From Acanthococcus lagerstroemiae (taxonomy: Eukaryota > Arthropoda > Insecta > Hemiptera > Eriococcidae), in assembly GCA_031841125.1 (NCBI GenBank), contig CM063111.1, forward strand, positions 35,042,955 to 35,106,954: a stretch of 64,000 bases of DNA. Reading direction: 5' to 3'. A program made the position numbers and the translations under genes. The stretch's first letter is position 1, and the number at the start of each line of letters is the position of its first letter. This document shows positions 22,450 to 34,480 of this stretch, in pieces. The notes under the pieces are model-generated. The model was given only the letters and a program-made list of their open reading frames with translations. It was not told the DNA's origin and did no database searches.

Positions 22450-23606
22450 TTTTTCAACATTTTGTCGATTGATGTTGAAAATGCCAACTCAATTATACAA
22501 ACATTTTTTAAGCGAAGTAGAAAGAAACATTCGATCAATCATAGAACAAACCACAAACACTCGCTTATCTCGCTCACCCCTACTACCCATATACACTGAC
22601 CCACCACCGTGGAAACTCATACCAGCAACTTCCCATCTCGAACTCTCTTTACATCCCAAAAGATCAACATCCCTCCACACTTTCAAATTCCTCTTTGGCA
22701 AACTCCTCGAACAATACCCCGAGTATCCACATATTACGCTACACAAACGGTTCCAAAAAAAACAATTGCGCAGGTAGTTCATATTCCCTCGGGTCAAAAG
22801 TCCAAGCTCACAGACTACCCAATTCAGCATCAATTCACACCGCCGATTTTCTACAGCATTCAAAATTTACTTAATATAACCAATAAAGCAATTATTGCCA
22901 CCCACTCACTATCGGCCCTCCAATCAATCAGCACAATGTTCTCTACACATCCAGTAGTACAACGCATACAACTCATAATTCATGTACCTAACACATTAGG
23001 AAAACAGTTAGGTAGTATTCATCTGGATCCCAGGCCATATCGGCATGGCACAAGCTGACTTAGTCGATGAAACCGCTCGAACAGCAACATCTCGCCCTAA
23101 AGTAGGAAAACGAACAAAAAACATCCGAAGACTTTGCAATCACCTACCGATCAAAAATCCTCTCCTCTTGGCACCAATCTTGGCATAAAGAATCCAACAA
23201 CAAACTCCGTGCAATAAAAGAGAAACCGATACCCTAGATCGCCTCCAACCGGAAATCACGACGCGAAGAAATAGTAATAGCACGACTTAGAATTGGACAT
23301 ACTCGCCTCACTCACCTCCACCTCCTCAATCCATACATTTTCCTCTGCAATGCCCTATGCTCCTCAAATGAACTCACTGTCGAACTTATACTTCACTGCC
23401 CTTCACTTAACTCTCACCACCAAAAACATCAACTACCACCAACAACGAAAAACATGCTCCAAAACAACCCAATGACAATAGATAAACTCATCTCCTTCCT
23501 CCACGACACAGACCTCTTTCCATTAATTTAACCATCCCCACCAGCCGAGCCGTATAGCCAGCCCTTGGTGCAGCTAGTGGCTCGTAAATAAACAAAAAAA
23601 AAAGTC
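22450..23606 (+). mobile_element. 3' part of an I-like non-LTR retrotransposon with RNase H, dead
   Basis: Across shifted frames: a linker (FKFLFGKLLEQYPEY), then an RNase H domain with the first motif read as YTNGSKKNNCAG (YTDGS expected), THSLSALQSI (TDSLSALQSI expected) and IPGHIGMAQADLVDETA. A C-terminal LRIGHTRLTHLHLLNP and an N/C-rich zinc-finger-like tail follow, up to a poly-A end (aataaacaaaaaaaaaa). Two of the catalytic aspartates are replaced, and frameshifts and stops abound. 5'-truncated: no reverse transcriptase. Confidence 0.8.
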
Positions 23607-23729
23607 GAACATTTTTTTGGATTTTGCGTTTGCCGAAAAATTCCTGATGTTGAAGAATCATAAGAGGGGGGGGGGCACCTCACTAGGTCCACACATGCGT
23701 ATGAAAATAGATTCGATTCACTCTAAACT

Positions 23730-25210
23730 CCAGTTCCAGAAAATCGAAGCCGACCATTGATCGACAAACAGAAGAACATGTAACATGACGCTGATGGAAT
23801 CTATCCAGTCTGCCTCCAGACAGGACTCAAGACTATAATGGGACCATTCATTAGAGTCCTCAGGGCATAGTAGCTCTAGAACATATCCCAAAACCGTGAA
23901 GGTGTGTGAGAGTGGTGTTTTTGCCTAAATTAGGCAGTCTCTTGTCAGGCCAAATCCTATATTTCGATAAGTGTCTCACCATTCATGTTAAAAACCTTGC
24001 AAAGGCTGGTAGACAGACACCTGAGATTACCTTGAAAAGGTTCCCACTACACAATGTTACACCGGGGTTAATTCGCGTGGAAGCCATTGTTACGCTGAGG
24101 GAGGTTGCAATGGTTGTGTTAGGCAAACTTCTTGGTGTTACGTCTGATTTTCTCGAGCAGAGATTGTAAGACATTGAAGTTGAGAATTGTGAGGTTCGTC
24201 AGCGCCGGAGAAATGATAACAAAGATATGCGGCAGTTAAGTGGTGGGGCCGGGTCCATCGGGCTAAAGTCAGAGAGGAACTGAACCATCTGCGAAGGCTC
24301 GCGTGCGCGATGACAGCAGAGGCAATGAGAACGATGTCGATGAAAGCACTTGAAGGACTCCTCAACCTGCCACCACTTCACACTGCTACAGAAGCAGCTG
24401 CGATAATAAGGACTTATCGTCTGAGCCAACCAAACCTTCGGGCCTAAAAAACAGGCCATGGAAGAATATGGGAGATGGCGACGATGATGGACAAATGTTT
24501 TGGGATGCCGAGGCACAGAATCCCGGTGAAACACTTTTTTGACAAGCTATACCGTGTAATGATACCCACACGAGAGATATGGGAAGAGGTGGCCAAGCAT
24601 TCTAGGAAAAGAGAAGCATGTGTGGTTTTCAGATGACTCAAAGAATGACCAAGATGCAGGAATCGGAATCACGAATGGAAAAGGCGCTGACAAATATTAG
24701 GTGAGGGCGTCACTATCCTCCAAGCAGAGGCAATGGCGATCATGGTGGCCATTGACAGAAACCAGCAGAAGGGCCTTGTTAATAAGCAGATCTATACCTA
24801 GACAGTCAAATGGCTACTAAGGCACTATCGGCATACCAAAATACTCCTTGGTGGTGGCGGACTACGTTAACAAATTATACACCCTTGCTTAGGAGAATCG
24901 TGTCACCATACTATGGACACCGGGATACTGCGGCATAAAAGGGAACTTTATCACGGATAAACTAGCGAAGAAGGGCACAAAAAAGGAACTGGTAACGCCC
25001 ATGCCATGTCTTCCCGTAGCATGTGAAAGCTTGGATAAGTAAGCAGATGGAAATGCACTGGCGGACGGCCAATGGCAAGAAAATCAGCAAAACACTGATG
25101 GGGACGACCCCGGTAAGTACGTCGAGTTTCTTCTAGGACTCGACAGAAAACATGCAAGGCTCATAGTCGGACTACTCTGGTCATGGGACCACAAAACGCA
25201 TGTGGTATAA
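23730..25210 (+). mobile_element. Decayed R1-like non-LTR retrotransposon (RT and RNase H relics)
   Basis: Pieces in order: DGIYPVCLQTGLKTI (RT palm entry), VRVVFLPKLGS (usually VRVVFIPKPG), a RHLRDY-like segment, KVREELNHLRRLACAMTAEA with LEGLLNLPPLH (the conserved linker after RT), GHGRIWE..., and an RNase H relic with LDSQMATKALSAYQNT and WTPGYCGIKGNFITDKLAKKG. Every block is broken by stops or frameshifts. Opposite-strand open frames are shadows. The exact clade (R1, TRAS or relatives) cannot be set without alignment. Confidence 0.7.
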
Positions 25211-25329
25211 AGTGGGGGTGGCGAAATGCAGCTCCTGATTTGAAAGAGTTTTTCACAGCTATTTTTTAAAAATTATCCATAGAAGGCGCGTATACCGAAG
25301 CAAGCAGGAAGAATAGGAAATATTTTTTT

Positions 25330-25800
25330 AATGAATATTGAACAATCTTAGAGAGTCTCAAACACGTTTAAGAGAGACCTAACTTTTAAGAGTCAGAAAC
25401 GGATTTCAAGGTATCTTTAGCAAACATGAAAGAATCGTCAAACATCTCGATCAAGTCTTTTAAACAAACCTGATCAAGTCTGGCAAAATCATGAAACGTC
25501 TTACCTTACTTAAGAGTTTTGAACCGTCTTACAGAGTCTTGAACAAGTTTGGAAAAGTTTTGAAGAGTCCTAAATAAGTTTGAGAGCGTCTTCAGATTCT
25601 TTAACGAGCATCATGGTCGTATCTATGGACGGAAGGGGGAGGGTTTCCATTACTCTTTAAGGTTTCACTTTATGCTATATAAAACTGCAATCTTTTGAAT
25701 TTTTCATGTTCTATCCACTATTTGCGTTCATCCCCCTCCTCTCCTTAATAAAAAAGCCTAGTTACGGCTCTGACGAACATTGAAAAGTCTTACCTAACTT
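25330..25800. repeat. Degenerate minisatellite of AAGAGTCTTGAACAAGTTT-like units
   Basis: Variants of gagtctt.aacaagttt.aa recur about every 25-35 bp. The array is interrupted by the MITE at 25612-25772 and resumes after it (cattgaaaagtcttacctaa). Confidence 0.6.
25612..25772. mobile_element. hAT-type MITE in a minisatellite
   Basis: Termini catggtcgtatctatgg and gcctagttacggctctg are imperfect inverted repeats. Flanks acgagcat / acgaacat (25604-25611, 25773-25780) make an 8-bp target duplication with one mismatch. 161 bp, with a G-rich left and a C-rich right subterminal region. No coding content. Confidence 0.8.
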
Positions 25801-26897
25801 TAACGACTGATCCTCTCTCACTTTGAAAGAAAAAAAAAAACTAACTAGTATATTTCGATAATTGTTAACGGTTATCCAACAAAGGTTGTCCAGTTGATAT
25901 TCCAGTGAGTTGTGTAACTTCGGCAGCATACATCTTGGAAGGTATTTCCACTTTCCATCATAATACGAAAATAGGGCACAGCACAGTTTCTTCAAGACCC
26001 ACATTATTCCTTCTTTGTCTCTTTATCTACTCGTTCAATTATCATCTTGAAGGCGTAAAAGATCATCAAAATACTCAGCCGGCGGCAGGATTCAATTTTT
26101 ATAAATTCTGCATTTCCCCTAAAGAGGCGTAGCGAAGAGATCAGCATTGGAAGGGGAGATGTTAGTAAAATTTCAAACATGAGTATGGCCGGGGGGGCGT
26201 AGCCCGTGAAAAAAATTGTACCCCCACCCCACCTCGAGAAGCAATATGGGTATTGTTTTACAGGGATTTTGAAATTGAATTAGGTAAGGTCGGTAAGTGG
26301 ATTCTTGGGCAGTTAGCTCTTGTAAGTTAAATAGAAAACTGATCCTGTTTTTTTGTAAACAGAACTTTTATTTCAAATTTCCTCTTATATTTTTATATTT
26401 GGCGGCTAGTTAGAGTTCGATGATAGAGGAGCGTATGGCGATGCGCGCAAGCCAAATTGGCCCCGGGACATCGCACTTCCTATCCCGGAAACGTCCCAAA
26501 TGGGCCTGCGTCAGAATAAGGCTAGTTAGAGTTAGAATTGATAGTCCAGATTGTTCGATTCGCCAATGGCAAAAGTTTGGCCGATGTTTCCAAATCTACA
26601 AACTGATTACGGGGACAGCCCTCCCTCCCCATTCGCTATGCCCCTGCCCCTAACAGACTGCTTTCTGCATCTGCCACTGCTGTAGGGACCGCCACTATTG
26701 AACCTTGAATGGCCGGTCAAAAATAGAGAGAGTAATTTTCCAAAAATGGTTACGTTCAAAAAATTAGTTTCTCAGGAAACACGGAAATCTGTTCAGAAAA
26801 TACATTATTCTTATAACAGTGACAATCTTTAAACTCAAATATCTCGGTTGTTTGGCTTAATAATGAGATGGCAGTTTGATAGAATTCACGGCATCTA
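25801..26897. other. Non-coding intronic DNA, possible MITE scraps
   Basis: gggggggcgtagcccgtg (about 26190) and aggcgtagcgaagag (about 26125) look like remains of GGCGTAGCC-ended MITEs. No gene. Confidence 0.4.
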
Positions 26898-27229
26898 CAG
26901 GGTGTCTACCGGGTCCAAATTTTCCAATTTCTTGACTCTTCCTTGACCTTTTCTCACTTTTTTCATAACCGTTTTACACACATACAAATATAATCTTATT
27001 CGTAGAACCTTACCAAGGTGGATGGGGAGGGGGCTCACAATAAATGGAAACACTAAAAAATACTATGAAAACGGATATTATGTAATTATCTCTTTAAATT
27101 TACTTGTAATTTAAAAAAAAAAAATCGTAATAATTTTGAGGAAATTTAAATGAAAAATTCATGACTTTTCATGATCAGTAACCAAAGTACTTGACTTTTC
27201 CTCGACTTCCTTAACCGGTAGACATCCTG
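26898..27229. mobile_element. MITE-like element with CAGGGTGTCTACC / GGTAGACATCCTG ends
   Basis: Inverted ends cagggtgtctaccggg and aaccggtagacatcctg. The inside carries cttgacttttcc / catgacttttcatga words. A 5-bp flank match (atcta) lies on both sides. Similar ATGACTTTTCC words at 39750-40260 and an agtcagggaatt relative at 60945-61245 suggest one broad family. Confidence 0.7.
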
Positions 27230-28827
27230 ATCTACTGTATCCAGTGACACTAATGGCTCAAAATTTCAAATTTTGGACGTAACCTTTTTGGAAAATGACT
27301 CTTCAAACGTAAATATTGTTATCTGATAAGGAACTGCGTTAAATTAAGGTAACGCCAGGCATTAATGAATTGATTGTATAGTTCCTATGAACTTTTGAGT
27401 ATGGTTTGTACAGATAGAGGGGCCCAGGAGGATTTATTTGCCACTGGTCCAAAGCCAGCATGGCACCGTACCTGATATAAGACCCTAGACGTGCCTGACA
27501 TGTCCGAATATACATACACTCGCAGCTTTACACCTATTTACACCAAATTCCACAAAATATTTCTGGTCGCCACATCGTGAACATGTCAGTTCGTACACAC
27601 GATTCCACTTCGCATTGTCACCGGTCGTTACACCGTAATTTAGCTGTCACCGACGAACAGAGCTTCTGCGTTCTTCAGCGACCTGCCATACATGCTACAT
27701 CCAGCAGTAAACAAATAATTATACGAAGACGCAGAAACCTACACGAAATTACCATCCTTCAAATGAACAAATGATCTTGTTTGTCTCTCATTATGTGTGA
27801 CTTCTGCTGCAGGCTACGAGGTTTACCAATACCATCGTGCAGAACTGCGAAGCGTATATATGCCATACGAACTTCTGCGCCGGATTTACTGAATCGTGAA
27901 TCGAGTCTTCGGCGAAAACACATACGAGTCTCGGACGGACAAAAAACGCACACCAATATTCTCGGTGCACCTAATAGCGGAAAAATTGGCAGTATTGTAA
28001 CTCAAATTAATATCGTTAACGGGTACTCCTGGGAGAATACCGTACACCATTATTTGTTATACAGCAAAATCTGCCTCGTCATGAATGTATCGTTCCGATT
28101 GGTTCTCAAAGCGTTCTGTCTGCACAGCACAGTTCTGGTCTTCATACATCAAAAAAAGGCTTATACGCTATCATACACACACAGCCATGGTATACCTTTT
28201 CATATTCGATAATAAATAAACGATGTCTTTGTTTGTTGTATACATTTCCTCGGTTTCTAATGTGGCGGCATTATTTTTCATTCTGCCCGTTCGATGTACG
28301 AGAAATGACAATATTTCCTCGTACTCGTTCGAGCGACAAACGTTTCCACGGATGCGGCAGATACCGTTTTAGCGACGGGGAACACGGATTCCAAATTCTA
28401 CGACCGTCTCTAGGGAGTTTGCTCGGCTTCGGATTTGTGGGCACAATTCGATCATTGTGAAAGTTAAGAGATGAAAAATGAATAATTTTTTTGGTAGCAG
28501 CTGGACACATTCCGGCTGGAATGTACGGCGTGCATTCTTCTGCACGTGATGCGACTCTTATATGATACAGCTATAGGATAATCCACCGCGAGGTAGTTCG
28601 TGTATTGGTTCGCAGACGAAAAGGAAGTTGGGCATATCGCTTTATTTGCACCTACAGTCCAAATCTAGGCATATTTTGCAAAAGCTGATCCCTGTTACAA
28701 AAAAAAAAAAAAAAAAGAAGAAGACAACAGATGATAAAACATACAACAGGTATCTAGTATCTACTAGATGCACGTAGTGGCTACCAAAAATGTGCGCCAA
28801 AGCCCACAGTTGAAGTAACAGAAGACG
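27230..28827. other. Repeat-poor, CpG-normal patch (27540-28600)
   Basis: No recognised repeat. Open frames at 27781-28212 and 28233-28460 have no domain. Composition differs from the AT-rich flanks. Could be regulatory. The end abuts the LINE tail. Confidence 0.35.
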
Positions 28828-30890
28828 TTTACTATTATTATTATTATTATACAGCCAACTGGGATACAAATACAATGCAGTATATCTAGTGGCACAGTAC
28901 GCCACAATAAATCCACTCCACCATTTCATCTCAGTGCCCATTTATGGGCATAAGCCTCCTCCATTTTTTCCCAGTTGTTTTTGTTTCTTGCTTTCTGTTT
29001 CTATCCCACACCAAATTCTTTAACAATTTCATCCCTCCATCGGGTTATCGGTCTCCCGGGGTTCCGCTTTTGTTCATAGGGGATCCATTCCTCTATTTTT
29101 CTCTCCCACCTTTTCTCGTCGTATCTACTCATGTGTCCGGCGTATTTTATTTTCAATTTTTTTATCACATACCCTATGTCCCTCAGACCTGTCTTTCCTC
29201 TTATTATCCTATTTTTTATCCTGTCTTTCCTCCTAATTCCCAGCATTGATCTTCTATTGCTGTCTGAGTGCTTTTAAGCCTCTTTACTTCCGTTTTTGTC
29301 AGCACCCATGTCTGAGCACCGTATGTGATTGATGGTAGGGTACAGAAATTCCATATTTTCTTCTTCGCTGATACTGGTATTTTACCTTTGGATATACTCT
29401 TTAGTTTCCAAAAACTCCCCCACCTTTTTTATTTCTTGTAAAGATTTCTTTCCTCCTACGGTCCTCAAATGACACCGTTTGTCCCAAATATATTACCTCC
29501 TTTTCCCATTCAATCCCCTCCCCTTCTATTCTGATGGGCTCTTCAGGTGCATTTGATATCATTTTTGTTTTGAGCATATTAGCTTTTTGGTCCGCCTTCT
29601 TACTGGCTTCTATGAATTCATTGCCCATTTCCTCCTTTTCCGCCTTGCTTCCTGCTATCAATACCACATCATCTACAAATCTTAAATTATTTAGGTGTTC
29701 ACCATTTATCTTTATTCCTTTGTTTTCCCAATTTAGTTGGTTAAAAACCTCCTGTAATGCGCTGTAAAATAAATTAGGGGAAAGAGGATCTCCTTGCCGC
29801 ACCCCTTTCTCTATTTGAAATTCTTCTCCTGTTCGATCCATTTTTATGTATGCTTTAGAGTCTATATACGTGTTTTCTATTACTCTGATATATCTCTATG
29901 GAATTCCCTGCGCCCTTAGGGAGTCCCACAAGAAAATGTGGCCTATCGAGTCAAAAGCTTTCTGGAAATCTATAAATAACATATATACCCTAAAATTATA
30001 TTATTTTGCTTTCTCAATTATTTGATTTAAAATAAACATATGGTTCTATGGTTGATCTATTTTTTCTAAATCCTGCCTGATCTTCATCTTGGGCCAGGTC
30101 AAGTTGATTGTACATTCTTTCTTTTAGAATTTTCATGAAGATTTTTCCTACACTCGAAGTCAGACTTATTGGTCGGTAGTTTCCTATCTCATCTCTTGGT
30201 CCCTTCTTATGCAAAAGTATTATTTCGGCCATTCTCCACTGTTGTGGTATATACTCTTCACTCAGAATTCTATTGCATATGAGCGCCAGTAGCTTCCCTA
30301 TTTGCCCTTCAAATCCCTTCAATACTTCATTTGTCACCTTATCCGGCCCTGGCGTTTTCTCTTTTTTTAATAATTTTATTGCATATTGTATTTCGCTTTC
30401 CAGTACTTATCAGCTCTTTCTCTCTTTTTACCTTATTTTCTTGGTGGCTATTTCCTGCTTCATTTTCCTTGTATAAAATGTGGTAGCCGCTTGTACTATT
30501 CCTTCCCTATCATGTACCTTTCTCCCTTCCTTATCCTTGATGTTAATTAATAGGCTTGTACCTTCCATCATTTCTTTCCGTATTTTCTTAATTGATCCAC
30601 TTTCTTCTAGTATCTCAACCATTCTCCTCTCTTCATATCCTCTTATGTCTGCTCGTATTTCTCCTTTGACTTTCTTACGTAGTAATAGTAGTTCTAGTTT
30701 CTCTCTAGTTGTTTTGTTCTCATTCCCCTCTAGTTCATTCCTTTTTTGAATTGTTTCTTTTGTCGTTTTTGAGAGTTTATCAACCGTTTCCACTGCTTTT
30801 TTACTTTCACTAAATTATGCTACCGTATCCACAATTGATTCCTCGAATTTACTGTACAATTCCTGTATTGAGTGCTCCTTTGCAACAGAA
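28828..30890 (-). mobile_element. 5'-truncated RTE-type LINE with (TAA)n tail, nearly intact RT frames
   Basis: On the minus strand, in order: the endonuclease-RT linker (30793-30428, KKVKGEIRADIRGYEER), RT fingers and palm (30337-30014, WRMAEIILLHKKG, NYRPISLTSSVGKIF, DQAGFRKNRST), motif B and C (29841-29401, GVRQGDPLSPNLF and NLRFVDDVVLIAGS), and the C-terminal tail (29246-29001, IKYAGHMSRYDEKRW, GRPITRWRDEI). The catalytic box is FVDD, with both aspartates kept. Frames are broken by a few stops or shifts, so it is dead but young compared with the others. The 3' end is a TAA microsatellite at about 28831-28852. Confidence 0.88.
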
Positions 30891-32283
30891 GACCTTTAAG
30901 ATCATTTGAAATCCATTCCATTAACCTACATGGTTCACAGAAACTGGAAACGCAGAGTCAAGGGCGGCGAAAGTCCAGTTGCACAGAACGTGCACCAGGC
31001 TGGATTTTCCACCTAATGCATTAACCCACAATTTTCCCAACAGGTTAAATTTTTTAAAACTTATCGGTACTTATTGAATGTTTTTTGTGTTTCAAGAACG
31101 TATCCAAGATCCCGAATTCAAACGGGTGTCTATATTTTTCCCAAACTTAAGTTTCACCATAATATTATAGATGTATACTATGATACCTATACATTTAAAA
31201 AAAACATCGAAAAAATTGGTCGGTAAATTCTATTACTCTTCGGCTAAATACGTTTTCAGAACCGTGAGATAATTGCGTTAAGGTAAAGTGAATACACAAA
31301 TAACCTGGTTTTTTAAAGTACACAATAGCTTTGATCTTTTTATTACGATGCACCTTTTTTTCCTCTTCTATTTATCGCCATTAATATTGTAGGAGAAGAA
31401 GAAGGAAAAAAAACATCAACTGTGTTCCGAGACATTGTACAAATACCGTTACGATAAATACACCATCTTCAGGGAACTGAGAACAAAGTTATTTTAACAG
31501 TAGGTGATATAATGCCGACTAATTCAGACCACTGAGCAAGTATGTGAACGGGCGCGGTAATGCGATCAAGTCTGCGAGCGTTTGCGACTAATCTCAATTC
31601 TGATTGATCTACATACGTGCTGGAGATAAATTATTTCAATTCAGATACATCAAAATTCTATCAACATCGAAGAGCAACTATCTTCCACCATCCCTGTACC
31701 GAACATTGTGAGCTTGTTTCAAATATTTCGATATTACTCAGAATGAAGGAGCAGGACTGACATGCTTCCTTTACATAATTATGAGATTAGTGAATATTAT
31801 CAAGAATCAACCCCAAAGAGAATGTGAACGCACTTTCAACTCAACCCTGTTGTAATCGTTCGCAAGTCCGAATTTCAGCATCAAGGGCTTTTTATAGGAA
31901 CTCGAAAGACGTTTCCTCTAATGCACACACCGCACCCTTACAGTACACTAATCACTTCGCTATCTACCGTTTTACACGCTTATAATTTCTCTTATATCGT
32001 TCTGCTATAGCCCTTCTACATTCATCTTACTTTCCTCTACTTCATTTCTGACACTAAACTCTCCTCGGATAATCGCCCCATTTTTGTTTTCTCCCATTAG
32101 CGCAGAAGTACTGCTATTCTTTGTCAGTGGTTCCCCAAGTAGGGATGACTATCAACAGATATCCGATCACGAACATAATCCAATTCTGAGAGCACTAACG
32201 TTCAAAAGCAACTACAGAACGAGGCTCTTACTAATTTCAATATCTATCGCCATCAGAAAAAGTCAAATTCGAATGCTTTCGTA
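30891..32283. other. Non-coding intronic DNA, nothing recognised
   Basis: AT-rich, no repeat family or gene recognised; a few CpG-containing patches at about 31540-31900. Confidence 0.45.
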
Positions 32284-32474
32284 CAGGGCCGTACCGACGG
32301 AGAAAGGGGGTCCTCCCATTGACCAAAAAAAAACCATGGGTTAAGACGGAGAGGTACACGTGGGAAACTGGATACATTTGGAGTATTTATAGCCCCCCCC
32401 CCATCCCACCAAGAAATGATATTCATCTTAATCGCAACCCCCCACCCCTTACTTAAATCCTAAGTACGGCTCTG
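32284..32474. mobile_element. hAT-type MITE, perfect 8-bp target duplication
   Basis: Ends cagggccgtaccgac and taagtacggctctg. ctttcgta stands on both sides (32276-32283, 32475-32482). 191 bp, with C tracts on the right half. Its ends resemble those of the 25.6-kb element, so the two belong to one family. Confidence 0.92.
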
Positions 32475-32482
32475 CTTTCGTA

Positions 32483-33129
32483 CATTCATGAATAATATAG
32501 TGATCCTTATTCTAAAAAACCTTCTCTGATCTACTATCTTATCCTCGGATGTTGTTCTAAATAATTCAAAAAAGTTCGAGCTCGATCGAATTACAGTATG
32601 AAGCCGTGCCCCACGGAGGTCAAAGTTCAGCTTTTTTCAATCTAAACTGACCGTTTAGAATAGAAGATACCAAAAATTCGAAAACTCGACGGATTTTGGG
32701 AGGAACTCAGGGGAGTTACTGTCTGAGGTGAATACATCATGAAAGCAAAGTATCATCCATTTACATTCACCAGTGTTGTTATCGCAACAATTTAAAAGTT
32801 GAAAATTATGCATTTTTTGGCGATGCAAAATTCTGGAATTTCAAAGTGCCTTCCGTGATCCACATACAAAGGCGAGATTTGCGGCGTAGAATAGAGCAAA
32901 AAATATGGATTATAAAGAAGTTTTAATAGTCCGAAGCTACATTTTAATGAGAAGCAGTTTTGGAGAACATCGGAAAAACATGATATAAAAATGGGACAGT
33001 TGACTAAAAAATTAAAAAAAAAAGAAAGGGTAAGTTTGCTAATTTTATTATAACTTACAAGAGTTGTGGCTTGATGTACGTGCATTACGAGTATAGAATT
33101 TCAAGTTGCTATACTGTTCACTTAATGGA
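32483..33129. other. Non-coding intronic DNA
   Basis: Nothing recognised. The minus-strand open frame 32792-33085 has no domain. Confidence 0.45.
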
Positions 33130-34480
33130 GGGGAAACGGGATCAAAACACCAACTATTTTCCAGCTATACTCCAGGCTGAGGTGGAAAAAGCGTTTAAAT
33201 CTAGCAAAAGGGACAAGGCTATAGGGCCAGATAAGGTAAGCAACGGTTCCCTTAAGCTTTTTACATATGAGCTTGCTCTTACTTCAACAGAATGTTGGAT
33301 GATGAAGTAACCCCCGCTCAATGGGGATAAGCAAAAATTATTTTATTATTTAAAAAAGGGAAAAAAGATCATATCAAAAATTACAGACCCATTAGTTTAA
33401 CTTCTAATCTCGAAAAAATCTTTATGAAAATACTGTACCCCCTCCCCCCAGCTGGATACACAACAGCCGGGGGAACAAGCAGGGGTTTACAAAAATTATT
33501 TAACGTTTGACCTAATTTCTATCATCAAACCAACTATCGAAAAGACCAACGAACATAAATTCAAAAGTTTTCTTCTTGTTCATCGACTTTTCCAAGGTAT
33601 TTGATACGGTCAACCGCAAATTCTTGGGGAAGGCTATGAAAGCCCAAGAACTAGATCAAAAAGCAATCAACATTATTCGTGAGTTACATGCGAACGCTAC
33701 TGCCTATGTAAAACTAGATAAAAAAGCGGAAATCTCCAGAATTGGAAGGGGGTGAAGGAGAGGACTCGTTGTCACCAAATTTGTTCCAACTGCATTCTGG
33801 AGGATATGCGATATTTGAATCGGGAGGACAGGGGTATAAAAATTAAAGGGGATTATATGAATAACTTAAAATTTGCCGAAGATGTCGTTCTAATAGCTAA
33901 TGATCTGTCTGAACTCATCCAGAACGCGGAAGAGTTTCTCGATGCATGTGAGGAAGCTGGTTTAAGTGTAAACACTAGTAGAACAAAACTTTTGTCAAAT
34001 GCCCCGAAATGTAAAATAAAGTGGTGGAACGAGTTGCTAGCATGGGTAGACGAGGTATGTTATCTCGACCAAATAATCTCCTTCGAAAGTGCCGGAGAGA
34101 AAGGAATTTCGAATCGCATCCAAAGTGGGTGGAGAAAGTACTGGTCTTTGAACAAAGTCTTCAAAGGTAGATTTTCAATTTCAACCAAGGCGAAAGTTTA
34201 GCTCAACCTGTGTTGACATACGGAACCCGAATATGGGCGATAACCAAAGATAATGTGAGGAGGTAACAAGTGATGCAAAGATCAATGGAAAGCAGTATAG
34301 GGACAGAGGGAGACCAACTTCCCAGTGAAGGGATACATTTTGGAAGACACTTGGCCCGGGTTGGAGAAGACGTGCCCTAGATAGAATAATATAGAAAAAA
34401 TATGGAGAGGCATGTGCCAGAAATGGACGGATAAATCAACATGAGGGTTGGGGAGTGCTGGAACTCACAGGAGCGACCTG
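33130..34480 (+). mobile_element. RTE-type LINE fragment, dead
   Basis: Relics in order on the plus strand: VEKAFKSSKRDKAIGPDKVS, KDHIKNYRPISLTSNLEKIF, FLFIDFSKVFDTVN-like motif A (about 33570-33610), GIKIKGDYMNNLKFAEDVVL (catalytic FADD changed to FAED), and LTYGTRIWAITKDN. Stops and frameshifts throughout. A different family from the 28.8-kb copy, judged by residue differences in the same blocks. Confidence 0.8.

Noticed and set aside
27781..28212. 143-codon plus-strand gene
   Set aside because: No domain or splice context.
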